Shown: in pieces, positions 1-8,445 of the stretch
Layout of the letters: every line of letters starts with the position of its first letter
How positions within the stretch are numbered: the stretch's first letter is position 1
Source: JBBQNY01 sp038255255
Lineage (GTDB): Bacteria > Pseudomonadota > Gammaproteobacteria > Xanthomonadales > Ahniellaceae
Direction: 5' to 3'
DNA length: 34,141 nucleotides
NCBI GenBank assembly: GCA_038255255.1
Contig: JBBSLL010000032.1
Span: 1-34,141, forward strand
Position numbers and translations under genes: made by a program
Notes under the pieces: model-generated
The model's database searches: none
What the model saw: the letters and a program-made list of their open reading frames with translations, nothing else
Told to the model about the DNA's origin: nothing

Positions 1-1758
1 CCCATCGCCGCTGGCATGTCCGACGATGGCGTACGGACAGCGTTCGCGCTGGCACAGCAACTCGAGTCGCGGCAGGTCTTCGGGTGCGACGCCGATCACG
101 TAGCGTTCCTGCGCCTCGTTGCACCAGAGTTGCATCGGCGACAGTGACGGGTCGTCGCTGGGGATTGCCCGCAATTCGATGCGGCCGCCCAGGCCGGAAT
201 CGTTGAGGATCTCGGGTATCGCATTGGATAGACCCCCGGCCCCGACGTCGTGGATGCTGGCGATGGGATTGGCCGCGCCTAGAGCCATGCAGCGATCGAT
301 CACTTCCTGGCAACGACGCTGCATCTCGGGGTTGTCGCGCTGCACGGATGCGAAGTCGATCCCTGCAGCTGCGGTGCCGCCGGTGAGGGAGGACGCTGCG
401 CCGCCACCAAGGCCGATCAGCATTGCGGGCCCGCCCAGCACCACGATGACATGGCCGGCAGCGAGGCCGAGTTTGGCGACGTGCTCGCGGCGAACGTTGC
501 CGATGCCGCCGGCGAGCATGATCGGTTTGTCGTAGCCACGCATCACGTGCTCGCCGTCCGCTGCCTGCTCGAACGTCCTGAAATATCCGCACACCGCCGG
601 GCGGCCGAACTCGTTGTTGAATGCGGCCGCGCCGATCGGGCCATCGCGCATGATCTCGAACGCCGATGCGAGCCTCGGCGACAACTCGCGCGGCTGCTCC
701 CACGGGCGGGCGAGACCGGGAACGCGCAGGTGCGACGACGTGAATCCCGTCAATCCCGCTTTCGGCTTGCCACCGCGTCCGGTTGCGCCCTCGTCGCGGA
801 TCTCGCCCCCGGCACCGGTTGCCGCTCCGGGGAAAGGAGCAATGGCGGTCGGGTGATTGTGCGTCTCGACCTTGATCGCGTAGTCGAGCTGCGCTTCCTG
901 CACCCGAAAGCGCCGGGTGAGCGGGTCCACGCCAAGCACCTGCGCGACGCTGCCCTCGATGACCGCCGCATTGTCGTGATAGGCACTGAGTGTATGCAGT
1001 GGTGTTGCGGCGTGCGTGTTCTTGATCATTGCAAACAGCGACTGCGGCTGGACAACGCCGTCGATCGACCACTCCGCGTTGAAGACCTTGTGGCGGCAAT
1101 GCTCCGAGTTCGCCTGCGCGAACATCATGAGTTCCGCATCGGTCGGATCACGTCCCAGGGACGCATAGCGCGCGCCGAGATACTCGATCTCGCCCTTCGA
1201 AAGCGCGAGCCCGAGGCTGGCGTTGGCGCGTTCCAGGCTTGCCACAGGATCCGCGCCCAGCGGGACATGCGCCAGGCCTGCGGGAGCTCCGCCAACGAAT
1301 ACGGCGGAGAGGTCCTGGTGGTCGCGGAACAGGGACTGGGTCATGGGATCGTGCAGGAGCCGGCCCGCGGCGGAATCCAGGCGCGGCAGCTCGCCCTCGA
1401 CCTGCAGTAGTTGGCCGCGCTCGACACGCGCGACCGGGTGGCCGCAGGCACGCAGGAGGTCGGTGGATTTGCTCGACCACGGCGATCGCGTTCCCAGCCG
1501 GGGCACCACCCAGGCCAGAGACGGCTGGTCGTTCGACCCGAATCGCGGATCGCCCGCCGGATCGGCAAGCGGTGTGGCATCGGCTTGCAGGACCGCCGCG
1601 AGCCGTGTCAAGTCAAGGGGCTGCCCCGATCCCGGCGCGATCAGGTAAATCCAGCGCACGCGTCGCACGCAGCAAGCCGCGCCCGCGCCTGACAGTGCGT
1701 CATTGATGCGCCGCAGGCGGAATGGGGACAGGGCATCGTGCCCCAGCAGCAGCATCAT
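1..1758 (-). CDS. purL: Phosphoribosylformylglycinamidine synthase, N-terminal part (cut by window edge)
   Basis: Catalyses the ATP- and glutamine-dependent conversion of FGAR to FGAM in de novo purine synthesis, in the cytoplasm. The first 586 codons are present; the family's long single-chain form is about 1,300 residues, so the AIRS-like C-terminal half and the glutaminase domain lie beyond the left edge. The frame was read by hand from the reverse complement. It starts MMLLLGHDALSPFRLRR, which aligns with the E. coli N-terminus (MMEILRGSPALSAFR). FAQANSEHCRHK is at about residues 213-224. Further on come the nucleotide-binding stretch KVETHNHPTAI, GGEIRDEGATGRG, LGGGAASS and SVQRDNPEMQRRCQEVIDRC. 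Two adjacent ATGs (1756-1758 and 1753-1755) can serve as start; the first was chosen by similarity to E. coli, as no clear Shine-Dalgarno is visible. It lies 85 bp downstream of the dsbC-like gene on the same strand. Confidence 0.97.
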   Translation of the reverse strand, partial: MMLLLGHDALSPFRLRRINDALSGAGAACCVRRVRWIYLIAPGSGQPLDLTRLAAVLQADATPLADPAGDPRFGSNDQPSLAWVVPRLGTRSPWSSKSTDLLRACGHPVARVERGQLLQVEGELPRLDSAAGRLLHDPMTQSLFRDHQDLSAVFVGGAPAGLAHVPLGADPVASLERANASLGLALSKGEIEYLGARYASLGRDPTDAELMMFAQANSEHCRHKVFNAEWSIDGVVQPQSLFAMIKNTHAATPLHTLSAYHDNAAVIEGSVAQVLGVDPLTRRFRVQEAQLDYAIKVETHNHPTAIAPFPGAATGAGGEIRDEGATGRGGKPKAGLTGFTSSHLRVPGLARPWEQPRELSPRLASAFEIMRDGPIGAAAFNNEFGRPAVCGYFRTFEQAADGEHVMRGYDKPIMLAGGIGNVRREHVAKLGLAAGHVIVVLGGPAMLIGLGGGAASSLTGGTAAAGIDFASVQRDNPEMQRRCQEVIDRCMALGAANPIASIHDVGAGGLSNAIPEILNDSGLGGRIELRAIPSDDPSLSPMQLWCNEAQERYVIGVAPEDLPRLELLCQRERCPYAIVGHASGDG

Positions 1759-1816
1759 TCGATCGGCGCCGTGGTGAGCGCGTGCATCTTACCCGCGGGC
1801 TTGGGTCGATTCGCGA

Positions 1817-1838
1817 CGCGCGCCTGCATCCGCGCGCG
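1817..1838 (-). terminator. GC-rich hairpin between dsbC-like gene and purL
   Basis: A perfect 7-bp inverted repeat (CGCGCGC at 1817-1823, GCGCGCG at 1832-1838) with an 8-nt loop lies just past the stop of the dsbC-like gene. No T-run follows it on the minus strand, so it may be a weak terminator, a processing hairpin or chance in GC-rich DNA. If it terminates, purL needs its own promoter in the remaining ~60 bp, and none is obvious. Confidence 0.3.
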
Positions 1839-1843
1839 ATGCG

Positions 1844-2620
1844 TTACCGCGCGCCGCCGGCTGCCGGTTTGGCGGGTTTGGCGGGCACCTGCAGGGCGGC
1901 CAGCGCGGTCGCCATTTCCTGGGGAGGCTTGTAGCCGCGCATGTCGACGCCATTGCTGGCGTAGATCGAGGGCGTGCCACTGACACCGAGGCGCATGCCG
2001 AGGTTGAACTGGTCGGCGACAGGGTTCTTGCAGGTCGCCGGCGTGGTGAGCTTCTGGCCGGCCTTCGCCTGCGTCATCGCCGCGCGCTTGTCCTTGGAGC
2101 ACCACACTGCCACGGCCTGCGTGTAGGCATCGCCCTGCAGGCCCGCGCGCGGGAAAAACAGGTAATCGACCGTGATCCCCGCACTGTTGTACTCGCCGAT
2201 CTGCTGGTGCATCTTGCGGCACCAGCCGCAATCGATGTCGGTGAATACCGTGACCTTGTACTTCTCGTTCTTGGCGGGGAACGAGATGCGCTGGTTGGGT
2301 GGCACCTTCGCGAGAGCGATCTGGCGCGCCTTGACCTTGCGCGCCTCGGTGAGATCGGTCTTGGTCGTCATGTCGAGCACGCTACCCTGCAAGAGATAAC
2401 GGCCGTCGTTGCTTACGTACACGACTTGTCCGTTCACCAGCACTTCCTGGTAGCCGGGCATCGCCGCGGGACCCACCGATTCGACGACCATGGTCGGCGC
2501 GATGGACTTGATCGCGGCGCGCGCGTTGGCCTCGGGGGAAGTAGCGGCCCCGGCCTGCATGCTGGCGACGAGTGCGATTGGAGCGAGACCGCGAACGGCC
2601 AGGGCAAAGAACTTCGACAT
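1844..2620 (-). CDS. dsbC: DsbC-like periplasmic thiol:disulfide interchange protein
   Basis: Predicted periplasmic disulfide isomerase (258 aa) that would correct wrong disulfides in secreted proteins, normally kept reduced by DsbD. Residues 1-26 form a signal peptide (hydrophobic core, cleavage around AGA-A). An N-terminal dimerisation-type region covers about 27-90, with the VVYVSNDGRYLLQGSVLDM stretch typical of DsbC. The thioredoxin-fold domain carries the active site CGWC at 131-134 and the cis-proline in GTP at about 215-217. C174 and C197 could form the second, structural disulfide known in DsbC. The active-site pair is CGWC rather than the CGYC of E. coli DsbC. The C-terminus has a short Pro/Ala/Lys tail. 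The start is supported by GAGGA (2632-2628) seven bases upstream. A DsbG-type chaperone/isomerase is the main alternative. Confidence 0.93.
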   Translation of the reverse strand: MSKFFALAVRGLAPIALVASMQAGAATSPEANARAAIKSIAPTMVVESVGPAAMPGYQEVLVNGQVVYVSNDGRYLLQGSVLDMTTKTDLTEARKVKARQIALAKVPPNQRISFPAKNEKYKVTVFTDIDCGWCRKMHQQIGEYNSAGITVDYLFFPRAGLQGDAYTQAVAVWCSKDKRAAMTQAKAGQKLTTPATCKNPVADQFNLGMRLGVSGTPSIYASNGVDMRGYKPPQEMATALAALQVPAKPAKPAAGGAR

Positions 2621-2852
2621 CGGAGATTCCTCGGGAGAACGAAGGCGCGGCGCGGCCAGCCAACAATGACCACGCGGGCGGGGTTTGGTTCAGAAGTCCC
2701 TAGTTTCGCAGATGGTTGGAAGCGGCGCATCCACAGCCGACCGGAGGGCCTGGTCGTCGGCTCGGGGGTCGAGGCCCCGGCAGATGCACGCGCTTCGCGG
2801 CGCGCATCGTCGGGCAGCGTACACTCTGCGCCCTGATCGAGCGGGAGTCGTC

Positions 2853-3371
2853 ATGGGTGCCAACGCTAGCCCCCTGCAGGAGCCGGACGACGCGCCAAGG
2901 CATGGCGTCCGCCGCATCCATCGGCTGCTCGGCGACTATTCGCACGATCACCAGCATCCGACCAACCGCCTGATCCACTGGCTGTGCGTGCCGCCCATCG
3001 TCTGGTCCGTCATGGCTGCCCTGTGGACTATTCCGGTGCCCGCCGTGATCGGGCGCCCGGGGCTCTGGGCCTTCGCCGTCACGTTCGTCGCATGGGTCTG
3101 GTACTGGCGCCAGTCGCGGGCCATCGGCCTCACCCTGCTCGCGGTGTTCGCGGCATTCGGCCTGAGTTGCCACCTGCTTCTGGAGTCAATCGGGCCGCGC
3201 GCGCTGCTCATCCTCGCAGGCATCGTTTTCGCGGCGGCCTGGATCGGACAATTCATCGGGCACGAGATCGAGGGTAAACGTCCTTCTTTCCTCAAGGACC
3301 TGACTTACCTGCTGATCGGGCCTGCGTGGCTGGTGCAGAAAGCGCTGCGCCGCATCGGGATCGCGATTTGA
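2853..3371 (+). CDS. Mpo1-like / DUF962 family membrane protein
   Basis: A 172-residue integral membrane protein of the DUF962 (YGL010w/Mpo1) family. Yeast Mpo1 is an iron-dependent dioxygenase that alpha-oxidises 2-hydroxy fatty acids; whether the bacterial protein does the same is inference. Visible family marks are the His-rich N-terminal motif HDHQHPTNRLIHW (about residues 31-43), four hydrophobic segments, and the C-terminal motif GHEIEGKRPS. The histidines are candidate metal ligands. The frame is open further upstream, but the ATG at 2853 is chosen because GGGAG (2843-2847) precedes it at a good distance and the family begins near there. A possible -10 box, TACACT, lies at 2820-2825, with no convincing -35. 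The 232-bp gap to the divergent dsbC-like gene must hold both promoters. Confidence 0.88.
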   Translation: MGANASPLQEPDDAPRHGVRRIHRLLGDYSHDHQHPTNRLIHWLCVPPIVWSVMAALWTIPVPAVIGRPGLWAFAVTFVAWVWYWRQSRAIGLTLLAVFAAFGLSCHLLLESIGPRALLILAGIVFAAAWIGQFIGHEIEGKRPSFLKDLTYLLIGPAWLVQKALRRIGIAI

Positions 3372-3373
3372 TC

Positions 3374-3394
3374 CGCGCGCGGGGGCCGCGCGCG
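3374..3394 (+). terminator. All-GC hairpin after the Mpo1-like gene
   Basis: CGCGCGCGG (3374-3382) pairs perfectly with CCGCGCGCG (3386-3394) across a 3-nt loop, starting two bases after the TGA. It is a very stable 9-bp stem but lacks a following T-run, so it may pause or protect the transcript rather than end it. It separates the Mpo1-like gene from the DMT transporter 54 bp downstream. Confidence 0.4.
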
Positions 3395-3425
3395 CTGCAC
3401 TTGTGCCACAGGCGGTAGCCGGTCG

Positions 3426-4307
3426 ATGCCTCTGGCGCATTACGGCCTGGTGCTGCTGATCTGCCTCGCGTGGGGCGGCAACTTCCTGGCGTCCGCATAC
3501 GCGCTACAGCACTTCCCGCCTTATCTGTTCACGGTCCTGCGCCTCGTGCTCCTGCTGCTGTTCCTGTTTCCCTTCCTGCGCCCGGTTGCGCGCAGACAGC
3601 GCGCGCGCCTGGTCGCGGTCGCGGTGCTCAATGGCGCGCTGCACTTCGGATTCAACTTCTGGGCGCTCAAACGCGCCGGCGACATTTCGTCGACCGCTAT
3701 CGCATTGCAGTGCTACATCCCGATGAGCGCGCTGCTCGCGGTGTGGTGGCTGGGCGAACGCATCGGCTGGCGCACGGCTTCGGGTATCGCGCTGGCGTTC
3801 GCCGGCATCGTGGTGCTCGGGTTCGACCCGCTCGTGCTTGATGCCCCTGATGCGCTTGCGATGACGCTGATCGCCGCCCTTGCGCTGGCCATCGGCACCA
3901 TCCTGATGCGTGGCATCGACGGCATCGGCATGGTGGAGATGCAGGGATGGACTGCGCTCATCGGCGTCCCCGTACTGCTCGCCATCACGCTCACGATTGA
4001 AACCGGTCACTGGAACGCGATCGCAACGGCCGGCTGGAGGGATTGGGCGGGCGTTGCCTACACCGCTTTCATCGCGTCGCTGGTCGGACACGGCCTGCTG
4101 TATTTCCTCGTGCAGCGGCATCCCGTTTCGGAAGTGACGCCTTATCTCCTGCTCACGCCAGTGGTAGCGGTGAGCCTCGGAATTCTGGTGTGGGGCGACA
4201 AGCCTGGCCCGAAACTCATTGTCGGCGGTGCCATGGTGCTGGGCGGAGTGCTGGTCGTGGCACTACGCGCGATCACGCGGAGGCGCACTGCTGTCCTTGC
4301 GCCCTGA
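3426..4307 (+). CDS. DMT superfamily transporter, EamA family
   Basis: A 293-residue inner-membrane protein with about ten hydrophobic helices arranged as two EamA repeats (roughly residues 5-135 and 145-285). The first helix carries the typical start LVLLICLAWGGNF, and the end of the first repeat shows the family pattern WWLGERIGWRTASGIALAF. The second repeat has the typical terminal pattern (SEVTPYLLLTPVVAVSLGIL, then GGAMVLGGV). Family members export or import small metabolites such as amino acids and nucleosides; the substrate cannot be predicted from sequence. The Shine-Dalgarno ahead of ATG 3426 is weak. It is convergent with the DUF11 protein gene, with a hairpin cluster between them. 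Confidence 0.92.
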   Translation: MPLAHYGLVLLICLAWGGNFLASAYALQHFPPYLFTVLRLVLLLLFLFPFLRPVARRQRARLVAVAVLNGALHFGFNFWALKRAGDISSTAIALQCYIPMSALLAVWWLGERIGWRTASGIALAFAGIVVLGFDPLVLDAPDALAMTLIAALALAIGTILMRGIDGIGMVEMQGWTALIGVPVLLAITLTIETGHWNAIATAGWRDWAGVAYTAFIASLVGHGLLYFLVQRHPVSEVTPYLLLTPVVAVSLGILVWGDKPGPKLIVGGAMVLGGVLVVALRAITRRRTAVLAP

Positions 4308-4321
4308 GACGTTGTGGGGAT

Positions 4322-4399
4322 TTCCGGAGTCCGGAACCGACAACGCCCGCTCGAGGCGGGCGCTGCGGCAGATCAATCCGGCGCTACCTGCGCCGGATT
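4322..4399. terminator. Cluster of three hairpins between convergent genes
   Basis: Three perfect inverted repeats fill the 100-bp convergent gap: TTCCGG/CCGGAA (4322-4336, 3-nt loop), CGCCCGC/GCGGGCG (4344-4362, 5-nt loop) and AATCCGGCGC/GCGCCGGATT (4375-4399, 5-nt loop). The last lies 8 bp beyond the stop of the minus-strand gene. They probably end transcription from both sides, although none has a long T-run. Confidence 0.6.
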
Positions 4400-4407
4400 G
4401 CGCGGAC

Positions 4408-5775
4408 TCAGGCCTGGCGCTGGCGCAGTGCCAGCATACCCAGCGCAGAGACCAGGCCGAGCAGCACCAGGATCGACTTGAGGTCGAGGGCCGGTACCGC
4501 CGTCTGGGTCACGCCACCGCCGGTCGCACCGATCTGCGCCGTGGTGGTGTTGTTGCCAGCAGTTGGATCAGTCGGCGTGGAGGCGGTGATCGACGCGGTG
4601 TTCACGATCGTTCCCGGGGACGCAATGCGCACCGTCAGCACGCAGCTGTTGGTGGCGCCGTTCGCGAGGGTCGGAATCGTGTAGGTCACCACCTGGCCGG
4701 CAGCAGTCGCGCCGCAGTTGCTGCTGACGAAGGTCAATTGCGCCGGAAGGGTGTCGGTCACGGTGATGTTGGTCGCGGCCGACGGTCCGTTGTTGGTGAC
4801 CGTCAAGGTCTTCTGGAACGTGTTGCCGACCAGCAGCGCGCCGGTTGCGTTGTTGCTCTGGGTCAGTGCGAGATCCGCCGCCACCACGCCGCAGGTGTTG
4901 CGGATCGCGCCTTCATATTCGCCGGACGGCGTATTGGTGTTGAGCGGAGTAATGGCGCCCGTCGCCAGGTTGAAGGTGCCGTACGTGTAGGTGCCGCCGC
5001 CGGTGTAGACCCAGGCGTACAGCTGCCCGTCCTGGTTGTCGAAGTCCATGCCCTGCGCGAAGCTCGCCGCCAGGCCGTGCCCGCCGATGCGCGTGGCCAA
5101 ACCCGTGGTCGTGTTCACCGAATACAGCGAATCGTCGGTGATGTTGTGGCCGAACATCTGCCCCTGGCAGTTGATCGCGAGGTCGATCATCACCTGACCG
5201 GCCGGCACCATGTTGCCGACCAGCGCCGTCACGCCCGTGGTGAGGTTGATCGTGTAGAGGTCGGTTGCGGTGGAGATGAAGGCGGTCCCGGTCTGCGGGT
5301 TGATGACGAGGTCCGTGGGGGTCGAGGTTGCCGGAAAAGCACCCGTCACTGGAGCGATGACGGTCGGCGCGCCATTGGTGAGGCTGAGTGTCGCGAGATT
5401 GACGCTCGTCTGCGGAGCGCCGACCGGATAGACCGCGAACAGCGTGTCGGCCGCCGGGTTGAAGTCTATTCCGAAGGGACTGATCGCCGGCGTCGGACTG
5501 CCCAGGTTGGTCAGTCCGGGCATGTTGTTGAGCGCGTGCGTGCTCAAGCCCGGATTGGGCGTGCGGAAATTCCAGACATAGGCGATATCGGTCGGCGCGC
5601 TGGGGGCCGGTGCGCCCATGTTGGCCGAAGGCGTGAATGAGCACTGCTGGGCGTACCCAGCCGGCTCGGTGCCGGCGCTGTTGGCCAGCGCGGCGCAATC
5701 GAGTGACTGTGCGAGGGCGGTCGGCGCGCCGATCACGGCGAGGATGCCAACGAAAATCGAATTGAGCTTGTTCAT
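4408..5775 (-). CDS. Secreted DUF11-domain protein with IPTL-CTERM-like sorting tail
   Basis: A 455-residue exported protein of unknown function. Residues 1-22 are a signal peptide ending ALA-Q. About 60-290 is a repetitive beta-rich region with recurring LxTGxxT turns (NLTTGVTAL, NTTTGLATRI, NLATGAI), probably propeller-like. A DUF11-type module (about 301-414) has the hallmarks LTVTNNGPSAATNITVTDTLP and NTASITASTPTDPTAGNNT. The tail (about 427-455) is VPALDLK, a hydrophobic helix and LRQRQA. This resembles the IPTL-CTERM/PEP-CTERM class of exosortase-processed sorting signals, in a divergent form (VPALD for IPTLS). The frame extends 47 codons upstream, but ATG 5775 is right because it opens the signal peptide and has GGGGA just upstream. 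It lies 137 bp downstream of the RND gene on the same strand, behind a hairpin, so it is probably a separate unit. Confidence 0.85.
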   Translation of the reverse strand: MNKLNSIFVGILAVIGAPTALAQSLDCAALANSAGTEPAGYAQQCSFTPSANMGAPAPSAPTDIAYVWNFRTPNPGLSTHALNNMPGLTNLGSPTPAISPFGIDFNPAADTLFAVYPVGAPQTSVNLATLSLTNGAPTVIAPVTGAFPATSTPTDLVINPQTGTAFISTATDLYTINLTTGVTALVGNMVPAGQVMIDLAINCQGQMFGHNITDDSLYSVNTTTGLATRIGGHGLAASFAQGMDFDNQDGQLYAWVYTGGGTYTYGTFNLATGAITPLNTNTPSGEYEGAIRNTCGVVAADLALTQSNNATGALLVGNTFQKTLTVTNNGPSAATNITVTDTLPAQLTFVSSNCGATAAGQVVTYTIPTLANGATNSCVLTVRIASPGTIVNTASITASTPTDPTAGNNTTTAQIGATGGGVTQTAVPALDLKSILVLLGLVSALGMLALRQRQA

Positions 5776-5865
5776 GGTGTCCCCAAGGGTGATCAGAGCG
5801 GGTTGTGATCCGGAGCCGCCGCGGAGCGGAAAGGCACAGAACTGCGGCAGATTACGCAGTTCAGT

Positions 5866-5909
5866 CCCTCCCGGCAAGAAGAGACTGTTTTCCGGGTGCG
5901 CCGGGAGGG
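5866..5909 (-). terminator. Long-loop inverted repeat after the RND transporter gene
   Basis: CCCTCCCGG (5866-5874) and CCGGGAGGG (5901-5909) form a 9-bp stem with a 26-nt loop, beginning four bases past the stop of the RND gene on the minus strand. A second small repeat, ACTGCG/CGCAGT, follows at 5841-5860. The position suits the end of the five-gene operon, but there is no T-run and the loop is large. Confidence 0.4.
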
Positions 5910-5912
5910 CAG

Positions 5913-8417
5913 TCACAGTTGCGGCACGAAGCGGTCGTCCTCACGGGGTCGGAGCAGCCACCGGGCCAGTGCCGGCAGGAAAATGATCGCGGCAATCATG
6001 TTTACCACGAACATGAAGGTCAGCATGAGCCCCATGTCGGCCTGGAACTTGAGTTCGGAGAAGATCCAGGTCGCCACACCGGCCGCCAGCGTCAGCGCCG
6101 TGTAGAAGATGGCGATGCCGGTGGTCTTGAGTGCGATGAAATAGCTCTCCGACAGGCTGCGACCCTGGTTCATCGACTCGCGCATGCGCGCGAAGATGTA
6201 GATCGCGTAGTCGACGCCGATGCCGACACCGAGCGCAACGACAGTCAGCGTATTGACCTTCATGCCGATGCCGAGGTGCACCATCAGCGCGTGGCCGAGT
6301 TCGGTGACCAGCACCAGCGGCAGCACGATACATACGGCAGCCAGGGGACTGCGGAAGCTCACGAGGCACATCAGGAACACGGCGGCATACAGCAGCCACA
6401 GGATCCAGTGCTCCACCTCGCGCACGGTGTCGTTGATCGCGGCGAGCACGCCGACATTGCCGGTCGCGAGCCGGAAGTTGACGGCGTCGCTCCGGTAGTC
6501 CTCGCCCGCCTCCGTAGCTTTTTTCACCGCCGCATCGCGGGTGCTGGCGAAGTCTTCGCGGTATTCGGTGTTGGCCTCGCGGAAATCCTTCACGGCGCCG
6601 ACCACCCGATCGATGGTGTCGGCTTTGTGGTCGCTCAGGAAGGCGAGCACGGGTATCGCCGAGCAGTCGGCATTGAGCAGGCCGGAATCCGTTTCGAAGC
6701 CCTGCGTCGCGAGGCGCAGCGAGTCTGGATTGCGCGGCAGTGCGCGCCAGCGGATGTTGCCTTCGTTCCACCCCGCGTTGACGATCTTGGCGGCCATCGG
6801 CAGGGTCATGACCTGCTCGACGCCCTCCACGTTGCTGAGGTGCCAGGCGAAGCGGTCGATCGTTTCCATCGCGGAATAGCTGGTGGTGCAGGCCGAGGGT
6901 GCCGCCTCGGCGATGATGTTCACCATGTCGACCGACAACGCGAACTTGTTGCTGATCAGCACCGCATCGCGGTTGTAGCGCGCCTCGGGTCGGAGTTCGG
7001 CAACACCGGCTTCGGCGTCGCCGATCATCACCTGGTCGCCGCGGCGCTCGGCCACGAACCAGGTCGCGAGCCCGATCAGGATGATGATGGCCGCCGGCAC
7101 CGGGCGGCTGAAGCGGGTCAGTGCCGCCCAGATCCTGTCGAAACGCGTGAGCTGGCGCAGGCGGAATTCGCGTTTGCGTTCGAGGTTGCGCAGCTTCGTA
7201 TACGAAAGCAGCACCGGCAACAGGATGAGGTCGGTGAGGATGGTGATCGCAACGCCCACGGTCGCAGTGATCGCCAGTTCGAAGATGATGCGGATCGGAA
7301 TGATCAGGATCGCCGCAAAACCGATGCAGCCCGCGATCAGCGCCACCGCGCCCGGGACCAGCAACATGCGGAACGCCAGCCGCGCAGCCTCGAGCGGCGG
7401 CACGCCCTGCCGCCTGCGCAGTTCTTCGACGGTGCCTTCCTCGAGACCGCCGAAGAAGATCTCGCCGCGGAAGCGGTTGATCATCTGTTCGCCGTGGCTG
7501 ACCGCGATCGCAAAGATCAGGAACGGCGTCAGCATGTTCATGGGGTCGATGCCGAACCCCATCAGCCGCAGCGCGCCGAGCATCCAGACCACGGCGACCA
7601 GCGCCGCGAGCACCGTCAGCGATGCGAGCTTCACCGACGTCGAGTACAGGTAGAGCAGCAGCCAGGTCATCCCGATCGTGACCAGGAAGAAATAGATCAC
7701 CGACTTGGCGCCGTCGGTGATGTCGCCGACCATCTTGGCGAAGCCGATGATATGGACGGTGTGGTTTTCGTCCTCGTACTTGGCGCGGATCGCCTCGAGT
7801 TCGGCGGCGACCTTCTGGTAATCGACCTTGTTCTCCGCGGTCTCCGGGATGAGGTCGGCCCAGACCATGGCACCTGAATAGTCCTTCGCGACCAGGCGCC
7901 CAAGGATGTTGGCCTTGACGATGTTGCTGCGGACCGTCTCGAAGTCTGCGGGCGTGGCCTCGAAGCCCTCGACGTTCGGCGTGAAGGTGTCGGGAATGAC
8001 ATTGCCGCCTGCGAATCCGTCCTCGACCACCTCGACGAAGCGAACGTTGGGCGTGAACAGCGAACGCGCGCGCGCGTCCTCGACCTCCTCGATCGCCACC
8101 ACGTCGCGGCTGACATTTTCGAGCGTCGCGAAATACTCGCGATCGAACATGTCGCCGTCTTTCGCCATGACCGCGACCAGCACGCGGTTCGCGCCGCCGA
8201 AATCCGCCTCGTAGTCGAGGAAGGTGCGCATGTACTCGTGGCCGAGCGGGATCTGCTTCTTGAACCCGGCGTCGACTCGCAGCTGGCTGGCGAAGAAGGC
8301 CATCGCCACCGTCACCAGCGCGAACAGGATGAGGACCACCGGCCGGCTGCCGAACACTACTTTTTCGGCGAACCGGACCACCGGTCCCGGCGGCGTCATG
8401 GACGTCGGATGGCTCAT
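5913..8417 (-). CDS. RND superfamily (MMPL-like) transporter
   Basis: An 834-residue inner-membrane transporter of the 'predicted exporter, RND superfamily' type. The architecture is a helix at about 26-44, a large periplasmic loop, a block of five helices, a short cytoplasmic Arg-rich stretch (LRNLERKREFRLRQL), a seventh helix, a second periplasmic loop and five final helices. The second half keeps the RND/MMPL signature GVGIGVDYAIYIFARMRE, whose Asp-Tyr pair is tied to proton relay in MmpL proteins. In the first half the matching site reads FAIAVSHGEQMINRF, with no Asp-Tyr. The start at 8417 (MSHPTSM) is preferred over the longer frame because it leaves a 28-bp gap to the upstream gene and has GAGG upstream. 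It is the last gene of the lipase/DUF1302/DUF1329/YCF48 set and likely supplies the energy-coupled step. The substrate is probably hydrophobic (inference). Confidence 0.93.
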   Translation of the reverse strand: MSHPTSMTPPGPVVRFAEKVVFGSRPVVLILFALVTVAMAFFASQLRVDAGFKKQIPLGHEYMRTFLDYEADFGGANRVLVAVMAKDGDMFDREYFATLENVSRDVVAIEEVEDARARSLFTPNVRFVEVVEDGFAGGNVIPDTFTPNVEGFEATPADFETVRSNIVKANILGRLVAKDYSGAMVWADLIPETAENKVDYQKVAAELEAIRAKYEDENHTVHIIGFAKMVGDITDGAKSVIYFFLVTIGMTWLLLYLYSTSVKLASLTVLAALVAVVWMLGALRLMGFGIDPMNMLTPFLIFAIAVSHGEQMINRFRGEIFFGGLEEGTVEELRRRQGVPPLEAARLAFRMLLVPGAVALIAGCIGFAAILIIPIRIIFELAITATVGVAITILTDLILLPVLLSYTKLRNLERKREFRLRQLTRFDRIWAALTRFSRPVPAAIIILIGLATWFVAERRGDQVMIGDAEAGVAELRPEARYNRDAVLISNKFALSVDMVNIIAEAAPSACTTSYSAMETIDRFAWHLSNVEGVEQVMTLPMAAKIVNAGWNEGNIRWRALPRNPDSLRLATQGFETDSGLLNADCSAIPVLAFLSDHKADTIDRVVGAVKDFREANTEYREDFASTRDAAVKKATEAGEDYRSDAVNFRLATGNVGVLAAINDTVREVEHWILWLLYAAVFLMCLVSFRSPLAAVCIVLPLVLVTELGHALMVHLGIGMKVNTLTVVALGVGIGVDYAIYIFARMRESMNQGRSLSESYFIALKTTGIAIFYTALTLAAGVATWIFSELKFQADMGLMLTFMFVVNMIAAIIFLPALARWLLRPREDDRFVPQL

Positions 8418-8445
8418 GCAGCGCGCCTCGAAGTAGGGGTCGGCA

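Noticed and set aside
451..1410. A 319-codon plus-strand open frame over purL
   Set aside because: The minus strand reads as PurL with conserved motifs across the whole span; this is the complement.
5805..7877. A 690-codon plus-strand open frame antisense to the RND gene
   Set aside because: Composition is rich in His, Asp, Arg and Glu, as expected from the complement of a GC-rich gene. The minus strand encodes an unmistakable RND protein, and there is no ribosome site or recognisable domain on the plus strand.
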